Position numbers and translations under genes: made by a program. A stretch of DNA of 64,000 nucleotides, taken from NCBI RefSeq assembly GCF_015207605.1, contig NZ_JADEWO010000020.1, positions 37,337 through 101,336 on the forward strand. The letters are read 5' to 3'. Below the pieces are notes generated by a model. It was not told the DNA's origin. It ran no database searches and was given only the letters and a program-made list of their open reading frames with translations. The stretch's first letter is position 1, and every line of letters starts with the position of its first letter. The DNA is from Oculatella sp. LEGE 06141 (GTDB taxonomy: Bacteria; Cyanobacteriota; Cyanobacteriia; Elainellales; Elainellaceae). Below, one piece after another: positions 8,099 to 17,509 of this stretch.

Positions 8099-9391
8099 TT
8101 AACGCTGGTTCCAGGCCGTTGCGGCATCTTCAACAGCCTGGTCAACTGTTTTCTGCCCCAACATACTGGCTTGCAGATTTTCGTAAATGACCTTCTGCAA
8201 CGCTTTAACATCTTTCATGGCTGGAAGCAGGACTTCGGCATCCTGCATCTGCGATGCGCCCACCGCGCGGGCTTTTTCAATTGACGATGCATTGTCTGGA
8301 GCATTGGTAAAGAAGCTATCCTGCAATGCCTGGGTGGTTGATGGCAATACGTCTGCTGCCTTTGCAAACGCCAGCTGGTTTTCGTTATTGGTCACAAACA
8401 GCGCAAATTTGAGGGCCGCTTCAGGCTGATCGGTATTGCGAGGAATGACCAAATTCATTACAGCAACACTCTTTTTACCCGTATCTCCTGTGATTTGGGG
8501 GGCACTGTTCGAGACTTCGGCAATGGTCGGCGCATTGGTCGCGATCGCTTTCAAGAATTGAGAACCAGATGACAAAATAGCGGTCTCTCCAGACTGATAC
8601 AGTTCGATCGCCCGCCGATGTCCCTGGGTTAACACTTCTCTAGGCAACAAGCCCTGTTGATATAGATCCGTCCAATACTGGAAAGCGGCTCGGCCTGCTG
8701 GTGTGTTGAATGCCGCTTGTCCTTGAGCATCTACTAGCTGAACACCCATTTGCACCAGGGATTGCATCACCTCTGCAGAGTCTTCAGGCACAAAGGTGAC
8801 AAAGTAGGCGTACTTTCCGGTGCTTTCTTTCACCTGCTTCATAACTTGTGCCAGTTCTGCAAAGGTGGCTGGTGGTTCACTAATGCCAGCCTGTTGCAGT
8901 AAGTTCTGGTTATAAATCGTGACGCTGGTCGTAAGATACCAGGGAAGGCCAAAGCTTTTGCCATCAAGGGTGCTAGCTTGCCAGATTTTGGGTAGATAGA
9001 CATCGCGATCGCTCGGCGAGATTTGATCGTCTAACGCCAGCCAGGCATTACGTCCGGCCAGTTGCATGGCAAAGTCTGGATTTAAGTTGACGACATCAGG
9101 CGCAGTACCAGCCGAGGTTGCCGTTAATATTTTGCTTTGCATATCGGCCCAGGGGACATCGACCCAGCGTACCGTTACCCCCGGATTTTCTGCTTCAAAG
9201 GTAGCAATCAACTGATTGAAGTAGTCTGTAAATTCGGGCTGAAGCTGCATCGTCCAAAACTCAACTTCTTGAGTACCCGACTGCCCTGCATTTGAATTAT
9301 TAGGACTGGGACTACAACTCACCGCCCAACTCAGCAGTAATCCTAAGAGGGCAAAAATGCCCCACTTTTTCCAAAATCTCATTCTTCTCAT
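8099..9391 (-). CDS. ABC-transporter sugar-binding lipoprotein (solute-binding family 1)
   Basis: A 430-residue extracellular solute-binding protein of the MalE/UgpB type. A lipoprotein signal (hydrophobic core LLGLLLSWA, lipobox AVSC) is followed by a Ser/Asn-rich tether and then VEFWTMQLQPEFTDYFNQLI, the usual start of the fold, with PGVTVRWVDVPW and APDVVNLNP further on. It would capture a sugar or polyol in the periplasm and deliver it to a membrane permease. No permease or ATPase gene is adjacent, so it is an orphan here and its partners must lie elsewhere. Relatives in cyanobacteria include glucosylglycerol/trehalose-type uptake proteins, but the ligand is not readable. Confidence 0.9.
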   Translation of the reverse strand: MRRMRFWKKWGIFALLGLLLSWAVSCSPSPNNSNAGQSGTQEVEFWTMQLQPEFTDYFNQLIATFEAENPGVTVRWVDVPWADMQSKILTATSAGTAPDVVNLNPDFAMQLAGRNAWLALDDQISPSDRDVYLPKIWQASTLDGKSFGLPWYLTTSVTIYNQNLLQQAGISEPPATFAELAQVMKQVKESTGKYAYFVTFVPEDSAEVMQSLVQMGVQLVDAQGQAAFNTPAGRAAFQYWTDLYQQGLLPREVLTQGHRRAIELYQSGETAILSSGSQFLKAIATNAPTIAEVSNSAPQITGDTGKKSVAVMNLVIPRNTDQPEAALKFALFVTNNENQLAFAKAADVLPSTTQALQDSFFTNAPDNASSIEKARAVGASQMQDAEVLLPAMKDVKALQKVIYENLQASMLGQKTVDQAVEDAATAWNQR

Positions 9392-9606
9392 AGTCGATTT
9401 CCCAAGATTGCTCTAAAACAGGTGGGGTTGGCAATGGTTTACTACCATAGGATGAATTTAGCCCCTATGGCTAATGAAAAGACAAGTTGGCCTTCCCTAG
9501 CTTTAGTGTCTACTTCGGAATCAGAAGTTCCGCAATCGAGACGAGAAATCGTTAAGAGACATAACAAACTAGAACCAGAGAATTAATGATGATGCAGGAA
9601 AGCTAA

Positions 9607-12600
9607 TTAATGCGTCAATCTGGCGAATAGATTAGTCCAATAGTCTAAATGGATTCCACTTACGGCAACCGTTCCGGCGATCGCAGATGTCACGGCTGAT
9701 GTCATTGCAGTAGCAAACAGCCACCAGGCTGCCGTTGCAGCAGCTCTACGAGTGGCTTCTGCCCGCTGCTGTGCGTCTAGCTTAATCGCCTCTACCCGTG
9801 CTTGAATCCCTTGCTGCACCTGCTCAACCTGTGCCAGCATTCGATCGCGCACACCTTCCACCTGGTTCGTTACCTGTTGCCGAACCGTATCCGAAAGATT
9901 GGTACGTGATTGCAACACAGATGCCAGGATAGATTGGTTGAACTGGATCAGGCGATCGCGCAAGGTCGCCGTTAACGAGTCGCGCAACGCATCTAATGAA
10001 CCCCCTACCGCATCGGTGGAGAAGTCAAACACCGATTTGAGTGATTGATTGAGAGAGTCAAACCCTAACGGAGAATCATTCAACAACTGTTGCAAGTCGT
10101 ATTTAATGCTGGTGTAACTTAATTCAGAAAAATCCAACCCGTTCAGGGCATCCCCCATTTTGCTCAACAACTGGTCAACCCTGGAGCGATCGGGTTCTGA
10201 TTGCGATCCGGCAACCGTTGGGTTTGGGACAGCAGTGGATGACGTAGATGGCGATCGCAACGCCCACCGTCGCGGTGCTTTAATGGCACGATGCACAACT
10301 GTTTTGATCTGAGCTATCAGCCGTCGAATCTGGTCATCATCAAATTGCGTTTTTTGCCGCAGGCGATCGCCCAAAGCATCCCAGTCGAGATCGGCTAACT
10401 GCTGCCGAAGCAGCCAGGTTCCAGCCGTCGAGAGGCTTAACAGTCTGAGCAAGTATTGCTGAAGTTCTTCCAGGCTATCGGGCGACCAATCGAGCTGCTC
10501 CAGGTAATCAGCTACTTTACTGGTAACATCATCAAACACTGGCTCCACCTGCACTTTTGCCCGGTGTAATGAGGCTTGGGAAGCCTGTATCACGGTATTC
10601 CAACGATCCTCAAGCTGATCCACAATTTGCTGGATCTGTTTTTTGCTGAGTCCCTGCCGTCGTTGCAATACATCGACTAAAGCCGCCTGATCAAACTCTG
10701 AAAAGCTAACCTGAGCCGATTTTGCTGTAGCTTGCAGGTCGTGGATTAGCTTTTGCAGTTTGCGTTCTGCCTTTGCCGGGGTAAGCCGTTTAACGTGGGT
10801 GTAGCGCAAATACGACTCCAATTTTTGCCAGAGTTCGCTGCTCTGAGCCTCCAGCGTTTCGGTCGTTTCGGTCGTTTCGGTAGTGGTAGGGATGCTGTCG
10901 GCGCGATCGCGTACCGTTGCCACCAGCCCATCGCCCATTTTGGCTAATCGCTTTGCCAACTGTTTCGTTTCTTTTTTGGTCAGGTCATCACGTTGATGCA
11001 GCCATTCCTCGAAAGTCTGCCGATCGAACTGGCTCCAAATTTGGCTTAACACCGTTGCGCCAATACCAGCTCCTTGCAGAACAGGTAACACATTGGCTTG
11101 AACCGACGCTTGAATAGTATCCAGGTCTAAATCGTTCTTTTTGGCCGTTTGGACGTAGGTTTCCAACTGCTGACGGAGATAGTGCTGTTGCTGCTCTATT
11201 TCTGCGGCTGCAACTGCATCTAACACATCCTGCCAAATCGATTTTAGTTCCTGACGGACGTGGGTTTGCTGCTCGGCATCAAGGTCATCTCGCTGGGCAA
11301 GAACAATGCCAAAATCGGCGGGATCAATTTGCTCAAGGTGCGATCGCACCAGTTCTGGAGCCGCTTCCGAGTCATAAATTACCTGCTTAAATTCCGTGGC
11401 CAGCCCATCTGATAACAGATGCGATGGCTCAGTGTATTGCAAGTAGTCTTCAATGTCTTCTCGGATCGGGTTGAAGGATCGCTCCTCAGAAGAATTTGAC
11501 TGAGAATCTTCATCCGGGTTAGAGATAATTTGATGTCTGAGCGATTGGAGCTGCTGCCAGATCTCCTCCACATCAATATCCGACAAATCGAGACGATGTA
11601 GAACCGCTCGCTTCACTGCACCAAAATCCACCTGCTGTAACCGAGTACGCCAACTTGTGGAGTTTGGCTCATCAGGCTGGCTGTTCAGCAGTTGCTCTAA
11701 TTGAGCGTTGAGCTGGTCAAACTTGAGCAGTTCTGGATTAGCTGATTTGAGAAATTGCAGCAGTTCGGCATTAAGGTCGTGTTGGGGATGGCGATCGATC
11801 GCCTCTTGCCAGTTCGACTCCAGGTCAGCCACAATTTGCTCGGCTTGATCGAGAGGCAAATGGGTGCGCTGATGAATCAACTCTACAAATGCCTGCCGAT
11901 CGACCTGGCTCAACGCCGCTTTCGCGTCCGGTTCTAGCATGTTCAACACCGATATAATTTCCTGACGCACAGCGCTGGTGTCTGGCTGCGGGGAGGGCAT
12001 CGCTTCTAAATACTCTTCCCAAATGTGCTGAAAATTAGTAGTATTTAATGCCGCCTGCACTTCTTGCCGAATCGCAGCCAGAGCCGCCTCTTTAGTTAAC
12101 AAATCAGCCGATGCTTCGTCCCGATTCAGCGCTGTACCAATCACTGAAATGATCTTGCGAAAGCCTGACGTAGCAGAACTTAAAATCAGGCCGATCAAGG
12201 AACTGATGGCGGTCGAGCTAATCCACGTCAAGATCAAGAAGTAAGCCGACCAGATTACAATGCCAACGATCGCCCCAGACATAGGACTGCTAACCACACT
12301 AAACTTGGCGGCGAGAAAAGAGGCACCCGACAGGGCGGAGTTAACCGTGAGCAACACACCCAGTCCAGCCGCAAACCCAATGGTAGAAATGACGTTCGTT
12401 TGATTGGGCAATTCATCAGGGCGATCGAGGGCTGCTTCGTCACCCGCTTCTAAATCGTCCTGACGGCTACGAATAGCACCGCGAAACTGAAAGCCAACCG
12501 CCGTGATGCCAGCAGCCACGCCAAAACTAGTGAGCAAGAGTTGAAACGCAAAAGCAGTTAGCAGTCCTACCACTAACGCTGAGATGAGCTGTGTTCCAAC

Positions 12601-12690
12601 CGAGGCCGGATCGACTGGTGGCGACAGGTCGATAAACTGAAGCTGAAGAATGTGGCTGTTGTGGATGAAGGCGCTGTAGAACTTTAACAC
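9607..12690 (-). CDS. Large membrane-anchored helical-repeat protein, 1027 residues
   Basis: The N-terminal part (about residues 30-175) has four hydrophobic segments, and the C-terminal part has another hydrophobic stretch (WWLFATAMTSAVTSAIAGTV, about residue 1000). Between them are about 800 residues of charged, Leu/Gln-rich helix. At least five times, from about residue 265 to 800, a unit recurs with the pattern hydrophobic-x-x-x-L-x-x-R-x-x-L-(S/T/D)-x-x-(Q/E)-x-x-x-(I/V): HQRTHLPLDQAEQIV, AQRDDLDAEQQTHV, HQRDDLTKKETKQL, QRRQGLSKKQIQQIV and RQKTQFDDDQIRRLI. This suggests a long solenoid or coiled rod held at both ends in a membrane. Similar cyanobacterial proteins are sometimes labelled MFS transporters, which the sequence does not support. 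The function is unknown. Confidence 0.75.
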   Translation of the reverse strand: MLKFYSAFIHNSHILQLQFIDLSPPVDPASVGTQLISALVVGLLTAFAFQLLLTSFGVAAGITAVGFQFRGAIRSRQDDLEAGDEAALDRPDELPNQTNVISTIGFAAGLGVLLTVNSALSGASFLAAKFSVVSSPMSGAIVGIVIWSAYFLILTWISSTAISSLIGLILSSATSGFRKIISVIGTALNRDEASADLLTKEAALAAIRQEVQAALNTTNFQHIWEEYLEAMPSPQPDTSAVRQEIISVLNMLEPDAKAALSQVDRQAFVELIHQRTHLPLDQAEQIVADLESNWQEAIDRHPQHDLNAELLQFLKSANPELLKFDQLNAQLEQLLNSQPDEPNSTSWRTRLQQVDFGAVKRAVLHRLDLSDIDVEEIWQQLQSLRHQIISNPDEDSQSNSSEERSFNPIREDIEDYLQYTEPSHLLSDGLATEFKQVIYDSEAAPELVRSHLEQIDPADFGIVLAQRDDLDAEQQTHVRQELKSIWQDVLDAVAAAEIEQQQHYLRQQLETYVQTAKKNDLDLDTIQASVQANVLPVLQGAGIGATVLSQIWSQFDRQTFEEWLHQRDDLTKKETKQLAKRLAKMGDGLVATVRDRADSIPTTTETTETTETLEAQSSELWQKLESYLRYTHVKRLTPAKAERKLQKLIHDLQATAKSAQVSFSEFDQAALVDVLQRRQGLSKKQIQQIVDQLEDRWNTVIQASQASLHRAKVQVEPVFDDVTSKVADYLEQLDWSPDSLEELQQYLLRLLSLSTAGTWLLRQQLADLDWDALGDRLRQKTQFDDDQIRRLIAQIKTVVHRAIKAPRRWALRSPSTSSTAVPNPTVAGSQSEPDRSRVDQLLSKMGDALNGLDFSELSYTSIKYDLQQLLNDSPLGFDSLNQSLKSVFDFSTDAVGGSLDALRDSLTATLRDRLIQFNQSILASVLQSRTNLSDTVRQQVTNQVEGVRDRMLAQVEQVQQGIQARVEAIKLDAQQRAEATRRAAATAAWWLFATAMTSAVTSAIAGTVAVSGIHLDYWTNLFARLTH

Positions 12691-13192
12691 GGTTGCTCCT
12701 ACCCCAATGGCTGCTCTTACCAGGCTAGGTGATCTAAATCAATGCGCCGTCCAGCTAAAAGAGGATTTTCGCACCAGCAGGGCAACAAATACTGTTTCGG
12801 TTAAGCGCCTCGGGCAGTTTAGCTGAAATGTTAGAAAAGGTTGTGGAACCGTTGCCGCTTCAAACACCAGGGCATGAACGCCATTGCCGTGATACCAATC
12901 AAAATAAAAAAGATCCAGATCACATAATCCTGTGACGAGAATCACACGATTGAATAGGAAAAGATCCTCTATGATAAAGCCTTGATGAAATGTAATTCAG
13001 CCTTCTTAGCATCTGCTGTACGTTCTTCTATCCATATCCCGTCCAGCTTAGATCCAGGGTTTTAGTGTTTCGTTTGTTTCTGTTTCGATACATTTTCATC
13101 AACATTCACCTGCAACCTTTTGACGCGATCGCCTGCTGGTCAGCCAGGATTTATTGCGTATCTACCATTTATGTCAACCTTGAGGGTTTGCC
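12691..13192. other. Divergent intergenic region between the rod protein and TPR genes
   Basis: About 500 bases that must hold the promoters of both divergent genes. A 68-codon minus-strand frame here is judged to be chance. GAGGG lies about 10 bases before the TPR start. No repeat or RNA gene was recognised. Confidence 0.5.
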
Positions 13193-13594
13193 ATGTCAGC
13201 CAACTCTGATTTGAGTCGATCGCAACCAGAGCATCAACCTTATGTGCCCAGTCTCTCCGTTGCAGCTAAAGGACTTGCCGAACAGCACTATCGACGTGCT
13301 CAAGAGCAGTTCAAGATGCGAAACGCAACATTAGCGGTACAAGAACTGCGAGATGCCATCAAAATTAACCCAGCCCACAGCGAATATCATGCGCTCTTGG
13401 CAAAAGTGCATATCGCTCAAGGGTTGTTCGGTATGGCTAACATCAGTTTGCGTCAGGCGCTAAAACTGAATCCAGAGGAACCTTTAGCGCTAGAATGCTT
13501 AAAAGAGCTTAGAAATCAGCCGGAGCAGCAAAAACCGCAAGAAGCGACAAGCTTTGCAGAACGTATTCGCGGATTTTTGACGATGAAGCTCTAG
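13193..13594 (+). CDS. Small tetratricopeptide-repeat protein
   Basis: A 133-residue protein with two TPR units at about residues 29-60 and 63-97. The helices AEQHYRRAQEQFKMRNATLA and AKVHIAQGLFGMANISLRQA carry the characteristic small-residue and Leu spacing, and both units end with a Pro turn (KINPAHSEY, KLNPEEPLA). The N-terminus is polar with no signal peptide, so it is cytoplasmic. TPR modules bind partner proteins; the partner cannot be inferred. A strong terminator follows about 50 bases downstream, so it is a monocistronic unit. Confidence 0.8.
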   Translation: MSANSDLSRSQPEHQPYVPSLSVAAKGLAEQHYRRAQEQFKMRNATLAVQELRDAIKINPAHSEYHALLAKVHIAQGLFGMANISLRQALKLNPEEPLALECLKELRNQPEQQKPQEATSFAERIRGFLTMKL

Positions 13595-13644
13595 GTTCTA
13601 CAAGTTTGCATCTACCAATGCTCAGGGGCTAATGCCTCTTACGG

Positions 13645-13675
13645 GGGTACGATTTAGTTCGTACCCTTTCTTTTT
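13645..13675 (+). terminator. Terminator after the TPR gene
   Basis: The stem GGGTACGA/TCGTACCC with a 6-base loop is followed by TTTCTTTTT, a classic intrinsic terminator. Confidence 0.85.
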
Positions 13676-13869
13676 CGAGAGTTGCTTTACAACTGCAAAA
13701 CCATGACCTCCGTTGCTAAAAAGCTAGAAGTCATGGTTTTGAATGCAGGTCTCTCAGCAGTAAAGCGACCGTATTGAGTAGCGAGACAGGATAACAGCGA
13801 TCGCAGACGGGAGAGACGACCTTATCAGACGTGCAGAGTCTATTGCCTCTCCCTCTCTATCACAAACCT

Positions 13870-16107
13870 TTATGCCACAACTGCAATGCTGCTAGCGCTT
13901 AAAGCAGGTTTGCCCGATAGTTTAGCGATTTGAACCGCGTTGGCTCCGCCTAAACCATCGGCATCAAAGAACAATCCTCCAGTTTGCCGATTGTAGATGA
14001 AGCGATCGCCTGCATCTTGAGCCTGACTACCCAACACAAACTGAGAGTTTGCCAATTGACCCACTTTGAGGTCGTTGCTAAAGCCTGTCTTGGAGACAAC
14101 AATGGTGTCCTCGCCAACCTTGAAGCCAACGATTTTGTCTACTCCATCCGTTGCCTTAGCGAAGGCAAACTTGTCCTTACCTTGCCCTCCAACCAACTTA
14201 TCTTTACCCTGACCACCCATGAGGTAATCATTGCCACGGCCACCGACAAGGCGATCGTTGCCCAAACCACCAGAGAGGCGATCGTTTCCAGCACCACCCA
14301 CTAACTTATCTTTACCATCTCCTCCAATCAGAGTGTCAGCACCTTTGCTGCCTTTGATGGTGGCACGACCTGCAAAACCAGTCAGGTCAAAGCTCTCAAA
14401 GTTAGTGATGTTAGCTCCCACAACGCCAGTAGCGGCGATCAGGTTGTTGGGGTTCTTGGTTGTAGCCACTGATAACCGCATAACATCTGTTGCAGAACCC
14501 CCCGTGATAGCGAGTTGATCGACTCCACTACCACCATTAATGATGTCATTCTGCTGTAGGTTAGCGTAGGTAGAAGCAACTTTATCATTACCACCTTTCA
14601 TATCCAGTACGTCACGAGCCGCAGTGGTAACAACAGAGTCGTCGCCATCTGTGCCATTGAAGACGTTATCTTGCAACGTGGAGGTACCACCATCGGTTCC
14701 GGTGCCCGTGCCATTGGTTGTTCCTGTACCACCGTCGGTTCCGGTGCCTGTACCACCGTCGGTGCCTGTCCCTGTACCGCCACCTGTGCCTGTCCCTGTG
14801 CCGCCACCTGTTCCGGTACCGCCACCTGTGCCTGTCCCTGTGCCGCCACCTGTGCCTGTCCCTGTACCGCCACCTGTCCCTGTGCCGCCACCTGTTCCGG
14901 TACCGCCACCTGTCCCTGTGCCGCCACCTGTTCCGGTACCGCCAGAGCCACTACCCACAAGAACAGTAGACAAATCTTGCAGGTCGCCTACTACCGGATT
15001 GAGCATCTCCAACAACTCTGAAGCTAATGGCACTGTACCATCTGTGATATCAGCAACCGTGCCATTTAGATTGCCTACCATTTGTTGTAGAGCGGTCGCT
15101 AAAGTAGCAGCAGAGTCACTACCAGAACTCAACAGGTCAGCAATGAGGGTTTGAGCATCGGCAATGACAGGATTCAGGGAGCCAGCCAGGGTATCAGGTG
15201 AATTAACACCACTTTGAATATCCGTTATAACTGTTTGTAGATTGCCTAACAGCGTATCAACTGTTGTAGCGATCGTATTGATCGTAGCGGCACCCAGGTC
15301 ACCGATGAGATCATTGACAATCGCATTATCGCCAACCAGGTCATCAATGAGAGAAGGAATGACAGGGGGAATAGAGGGGCCACCGCTGCCAATCAACCCT
15401 TCTGCCAATCCACCACCCAGGCTTGTCAAATCTCCAGTAATGGGAGTGAGAACAGCGAGTACATTGGCTGGGGTCAGCCCTTCATCTGCTTTGTCAACCA
15501 GCGTACCAAAGTCACTAACCAGAGCGTTAAGTACTTCAACCAGTTGATCAACGGCTTCAGAATCAATGCCATTCAGAAGTGGAACAATGTCATTGATTTG
15601 AGTAATGACAGAATTCAAAGGAGAGACAATGCCGTCAACCGTGCCGCCACTGGTGAGGTTTGTTACAACGCCTGATGCTGTCCCTAAAACAGCATCAATG
15701 ACCTCTACAGTTTCGTCTAAGGAAGTGCCTAAATCATTGATTAAAGCATCTAGCAGAACTTGGTCGCCTACCAAAGCATCAAGTTTAGCAACGCTGTTGG
15801 TTAGTAACCCACTAACAACCGTTGTCAAACCATCTGTAATACCACCAACTACTCCACCAACACCATCAACTACTCCACCAACTGTATTTGTGGTATTGGT
15901 AACGGTTCCAGTGGTTGTATCTACAACACCACCAACTGCTCCACCAACTGTGTTTGTGGTATTGGTAACGGTTCCAGTGGTTGTATCTACAACACCACCA
16001 ACTGCTCCGCCAACTGTATTTGTGGTTCCGGTGGTTGTATTTGTAACGCCACCAACTACATTGGTGGTTCCAGCAATGATTTCAGTGGTCGTAGAAAGTA
16101 GAGACAT
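13870..16107 (-). CDS. Low-complexity Gly/Thr-rich RTX calcium-binding protein
   Basis: A 745-residue secreted-type protein with four zones. Residues 1-90 are Thr/Val/Gly repeats, including a 22-residue unit (TVTNTTNTVGG and AVGGVVDTTTG) present twice. Residues about 90-390 form a regular hydrophobic helical region with repeating Leu/Val and Asp (LDALINDLGTS, VNDLIGDLGAA). Residues about 390-480 are almost pure Gly-Thr. The C-terminal 270 residues hold RTX nonapeptides (GGxGxDxLx) at about 588-650, ending in a hydrophobic tail. There is no Sec signal, as expected for a type I secretion substrate. RTX repeats bind calcium outside the cell and drive folding. It is probably a surface or matrix protein; no exporter is adjacent. 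Confidence 0.85.
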   Translation of the reverse strand: MSLLSTTTEIIAGTTNVVGGVTNTTTGTTNTVGGAVGGVVDTTTGTVTNTTNTVGGAVGGVVDTTTGTVTNTTNTVGGVVDGVGGVVGGITDGLTTVVSGLLTNSVAKLDALVGDQVLLDALINDLGTSLDETVEVIDAVLGTASGVVTNLTSGGTVDGIVSPLNSVITQINDIVPLLNGIDSEAVDQLVEVLNALVSDFGTLVDKADEGLTPANVLAVLTPITGDLTSLGGGLAEGLIGSGGPSIPPVIPSLIDDLVGDNAIVNDLIGDLGAATINTIATTVDTLLGNLQTVITDIQSGVNSPDTLAGSLNPVIADAQTLIADLLSSGSDSAATLATALQQMVGNLNGTVADITDGTVPLASELLEMLNPVVGDLQDLSTVLVGSGSGGTGTGGGTGTGGGTGTGGGTGTGGGTGTGTGGGTGTGTGGGTGTGGGTGTGTGGGTGTGTDGGTGTGTDGGTGTTNGTGTGTDGGTSTLQDNVFNGTDGDDSVVTTAARDVLDMKGGNDKVASTYANLQQNDIINGGSGVDQLAITGGSATDVMRLSVATTKNPNNLIAATGVVGANITNFESFDLTGFAGRATIKGSKGADTLIGGDGKDKLVGGAGNDRLSGGLGNDRLVGGRGNDYLMGGQGKDKLVGGQGKDKFAFAKATDGVDKIVGFKVGEDTIVVSKTGFSNDLKVGQLANSQFVLGSQAQDAGDRFIYNRQTGGLFFDADGLGGANAVQIAKLSGKPALSASSIAVVA
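14727..14945 (-). repeat. Coding tandem repeat for the Gly-Thr tract
   Basis: Short tandem units, read on the plus strand as variants of CCGCCACCTGTGCCTGTCCC, encode (GTGTGG)n in the RTX protein. The near-identity of neighbouring units means the length probably varies between strains by slippage. The even phase of 6-base multiples keeps the frame open. Confidence 0.85.
15897..16030 (-). repeat. 66-bp coding direct repeat
   Basis: Two almost identical 66-bp units encode the repeated 22-residue segment near the N-terminus of the RTX protein; they differ by only a few bases. Confidence 0.75.
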
Positions 16108-16769
16108 GATTGAACTCCTCGTGTTTAGGTGGGTGATGAATTTAGATCGGATTTAGCAACGCGACTGGCTCATGAGCCACTTAATTAGCAAGCGAATTTC
16201 TCCGTCAGGCATCATCCAAGACACTGCATAACCTCAGCACTTCAATGTGGAATTGGCTGGAAGTTAAACGTTTTGGATTGAGACGGTGAACTATGAAACT
16301 GGGTGATGAAGAAAAGCGATCGAGAGTAACTTAATGCAACAGGGCAAACAAACTTTCTGCGGTATAACGACCAAGACGTTATACAACGATGCAATTGAAA
16401 AACTTGGGGTAGATGAATCTTTTGAATCTATAGCGGTGTACTGCGAACTTGCAGGATAACCGCTCATTTAATTCACGATAGGCAGGTCTTTTCTAGCAAA
16501 GACTTTGCGACGCACACTTAACGACCGGATTGAAGCAATACGTTATCTCAGGAACTAATGCTATTAAACCCGGCCTATCACTAACCTGTTTCAGCAAAAA
16601 TACTAGATTTGGCGTAGATAAATCAGCTTAAAGAGCGTAGTTTCCGAACAGCCTCTACGCATTTGCTGTTTTGTGATGTATTATCTTTAGCCAAAATGTC
16701 GCATTTGCCCATACGGCTGGCTTGTGATTGGTTCTGGCTGAGATGCTGAGTCCTTTTCAGATGGATGCC
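16108..16769. other. Upstream region of the RTX gene, no gene seen
   Basis: About 660 bases containing the RTX gene promoter and the 3' side of the next minus-strand gene. A GAGGAG Shine-Dalgarno lies on the minus strand about 8 bases before the RTX ATG. No RNA gene or repeat was recognised. Confidence 0.5.
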
Positions 16770-17009
16770 TCACTGCTGCCACAGGCCGCCAGGAAAAGGG
16801 ATTGCAACTAACAGCCCTACCCCTAGCAAACTGAGCAATAACGAAAACCCGGTCAATTTGAGACGATTTTGCCACAGCAAGGGTGATGATGGTGTGGATT
16901 TGGTACGTGGCACAAGCCACAATAGCAAACTACCCAGAAGCATTAAGCTGCCTAAAATAGCAGCTATGCCACCGATATAAGCGATCGCCACCCATAGCAG
17001 TTGATTCAT
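16770..17009 (-). CDS. Small two-helix membrane protein, 79 residues
   Basis: MNQLLWVAIAYIGGIAAILG begins a first hydrophobic helix (about residues 4-33). A short polar loop follows (PRTKSTPSSPLLWQNRLK), then a second helix (about 52-73) ending GLWQQ. The positive loop suggests both termini lie on the non-cytoplasmic side. The family is not recognised; small two-helix proteins of this size are common in cyanobacteria. It has a family A repeat directly upstream of its promoter region. Confidence 0.6.
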   Translation of the reverse strand: MNQLLWVAIAYIGGIAAILGSLMLLGSLLLWLVPRTKSTPSSPLLWQNRLKLTGFSLLLSLLGVGLLVAIPFPGGLWQQ

Positions 17010-17048
17010 ATCTCTGCTGACGGATTACCGTTAAACGTTATCTGAAGC

Positions 17049-17144
17049 TTACAGCAGTTCTCAATTGAGTAAGCACAGTCTCGCCAGGATGGGTGTGGGG
17101 TGTGGGATGTGGGGTGTGGTGAATGCAGATGAAAATGGCTGTAA
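17049..17144 (+). repeat. Dispersed 97-bp repeat, family A, copy 3
   Basis: Begins TTACAGCAGTTCTCAATTGA and ends GAAAATGGCTGTAA. The centre differs from the other copies by G-rich substitutions (GGGTGTGGGGTGTGGGATG). It lies between the two-helix protein gene and prfC. Confidence 0.85.
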
Positions 17145-17204
17145 ACCAAACCTTGAATAACACTGACGTAAGCATCGTTAAATCGCTGAGAGCCTGAGAT
17201 CCTA

Positions 17205-17283
17205 TTAAGAGGATGTTTTAGAAGTCTCGACTGTGCTGCATTTGCCCCCAAATCCCCCAACCTTGGAGACTTCCGAACTGCTT
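17205..17283 (+). repeat. Partial copy of repeat family B
   Basis: Starts TTAAGAGGATGTTTTAGAAG, the terminal repeat of the element at 29021-29204, and continues with GCATTTGCCCCCAAATCCCC and GACTTCCGAAC, also found there. The second terminus is missing, so it is a decayed copy. Confidence 0.65.
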
Positions 17284-17351
17284 GGAAAGACGTTAGCAGA
17301 CACATCGGTCATTAAATACGATACGATGCGACAAGGCTAAACCAAGGAAAA

Positions 17352-17375
17352 AACCCCTAACAGGGATTAGGGGTT
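17352..17375. other. Short perfect hairpin upstream of prfC
   Basis: AACCCCTAA/TTAGGGGTT with a six-base loop. There is no T-run on the plus strand; on the minus strand the stem is followed by TTTTTCC, so it may act as a terminator for minus-strand transcripts or as an mRNA leader structure for prfC, whose start is 135 bases downstream. Confidence 0.5.
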
Positions 17376-17509
17376 CTGACGTGTGACAGATTGTGTAATC
17401 CTCGACTGTCCTAGATGGCCGAATGTTCCTAGGTTTACTAAATTGGGGAGCAAACTCCTGCTGTTTCCCTTCCTATAATGTAATTTGAGGCTACTTACCA
17501 GGCTTTTGC

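Noticed and set aside
14727..14945. CRISPR-like tandem repeats
   Set aside because: The units are directly adjacent without spacers and encode a Gly-Thr tract.
14624..15154. Plus-strand frame of 176 codons rich in Val-Pro, looking like a proline-rich protein
   Set aside because: It is the reverse reading of the Gly-Thr repeat of the RTX gene; the minus-strand frame has RTX units and continuous protein logic.
17006..17305. 99-codon minus-strand frame
   Set aside because: It overlaps a family A repeat and a family B fragment and shares no protein-like features.
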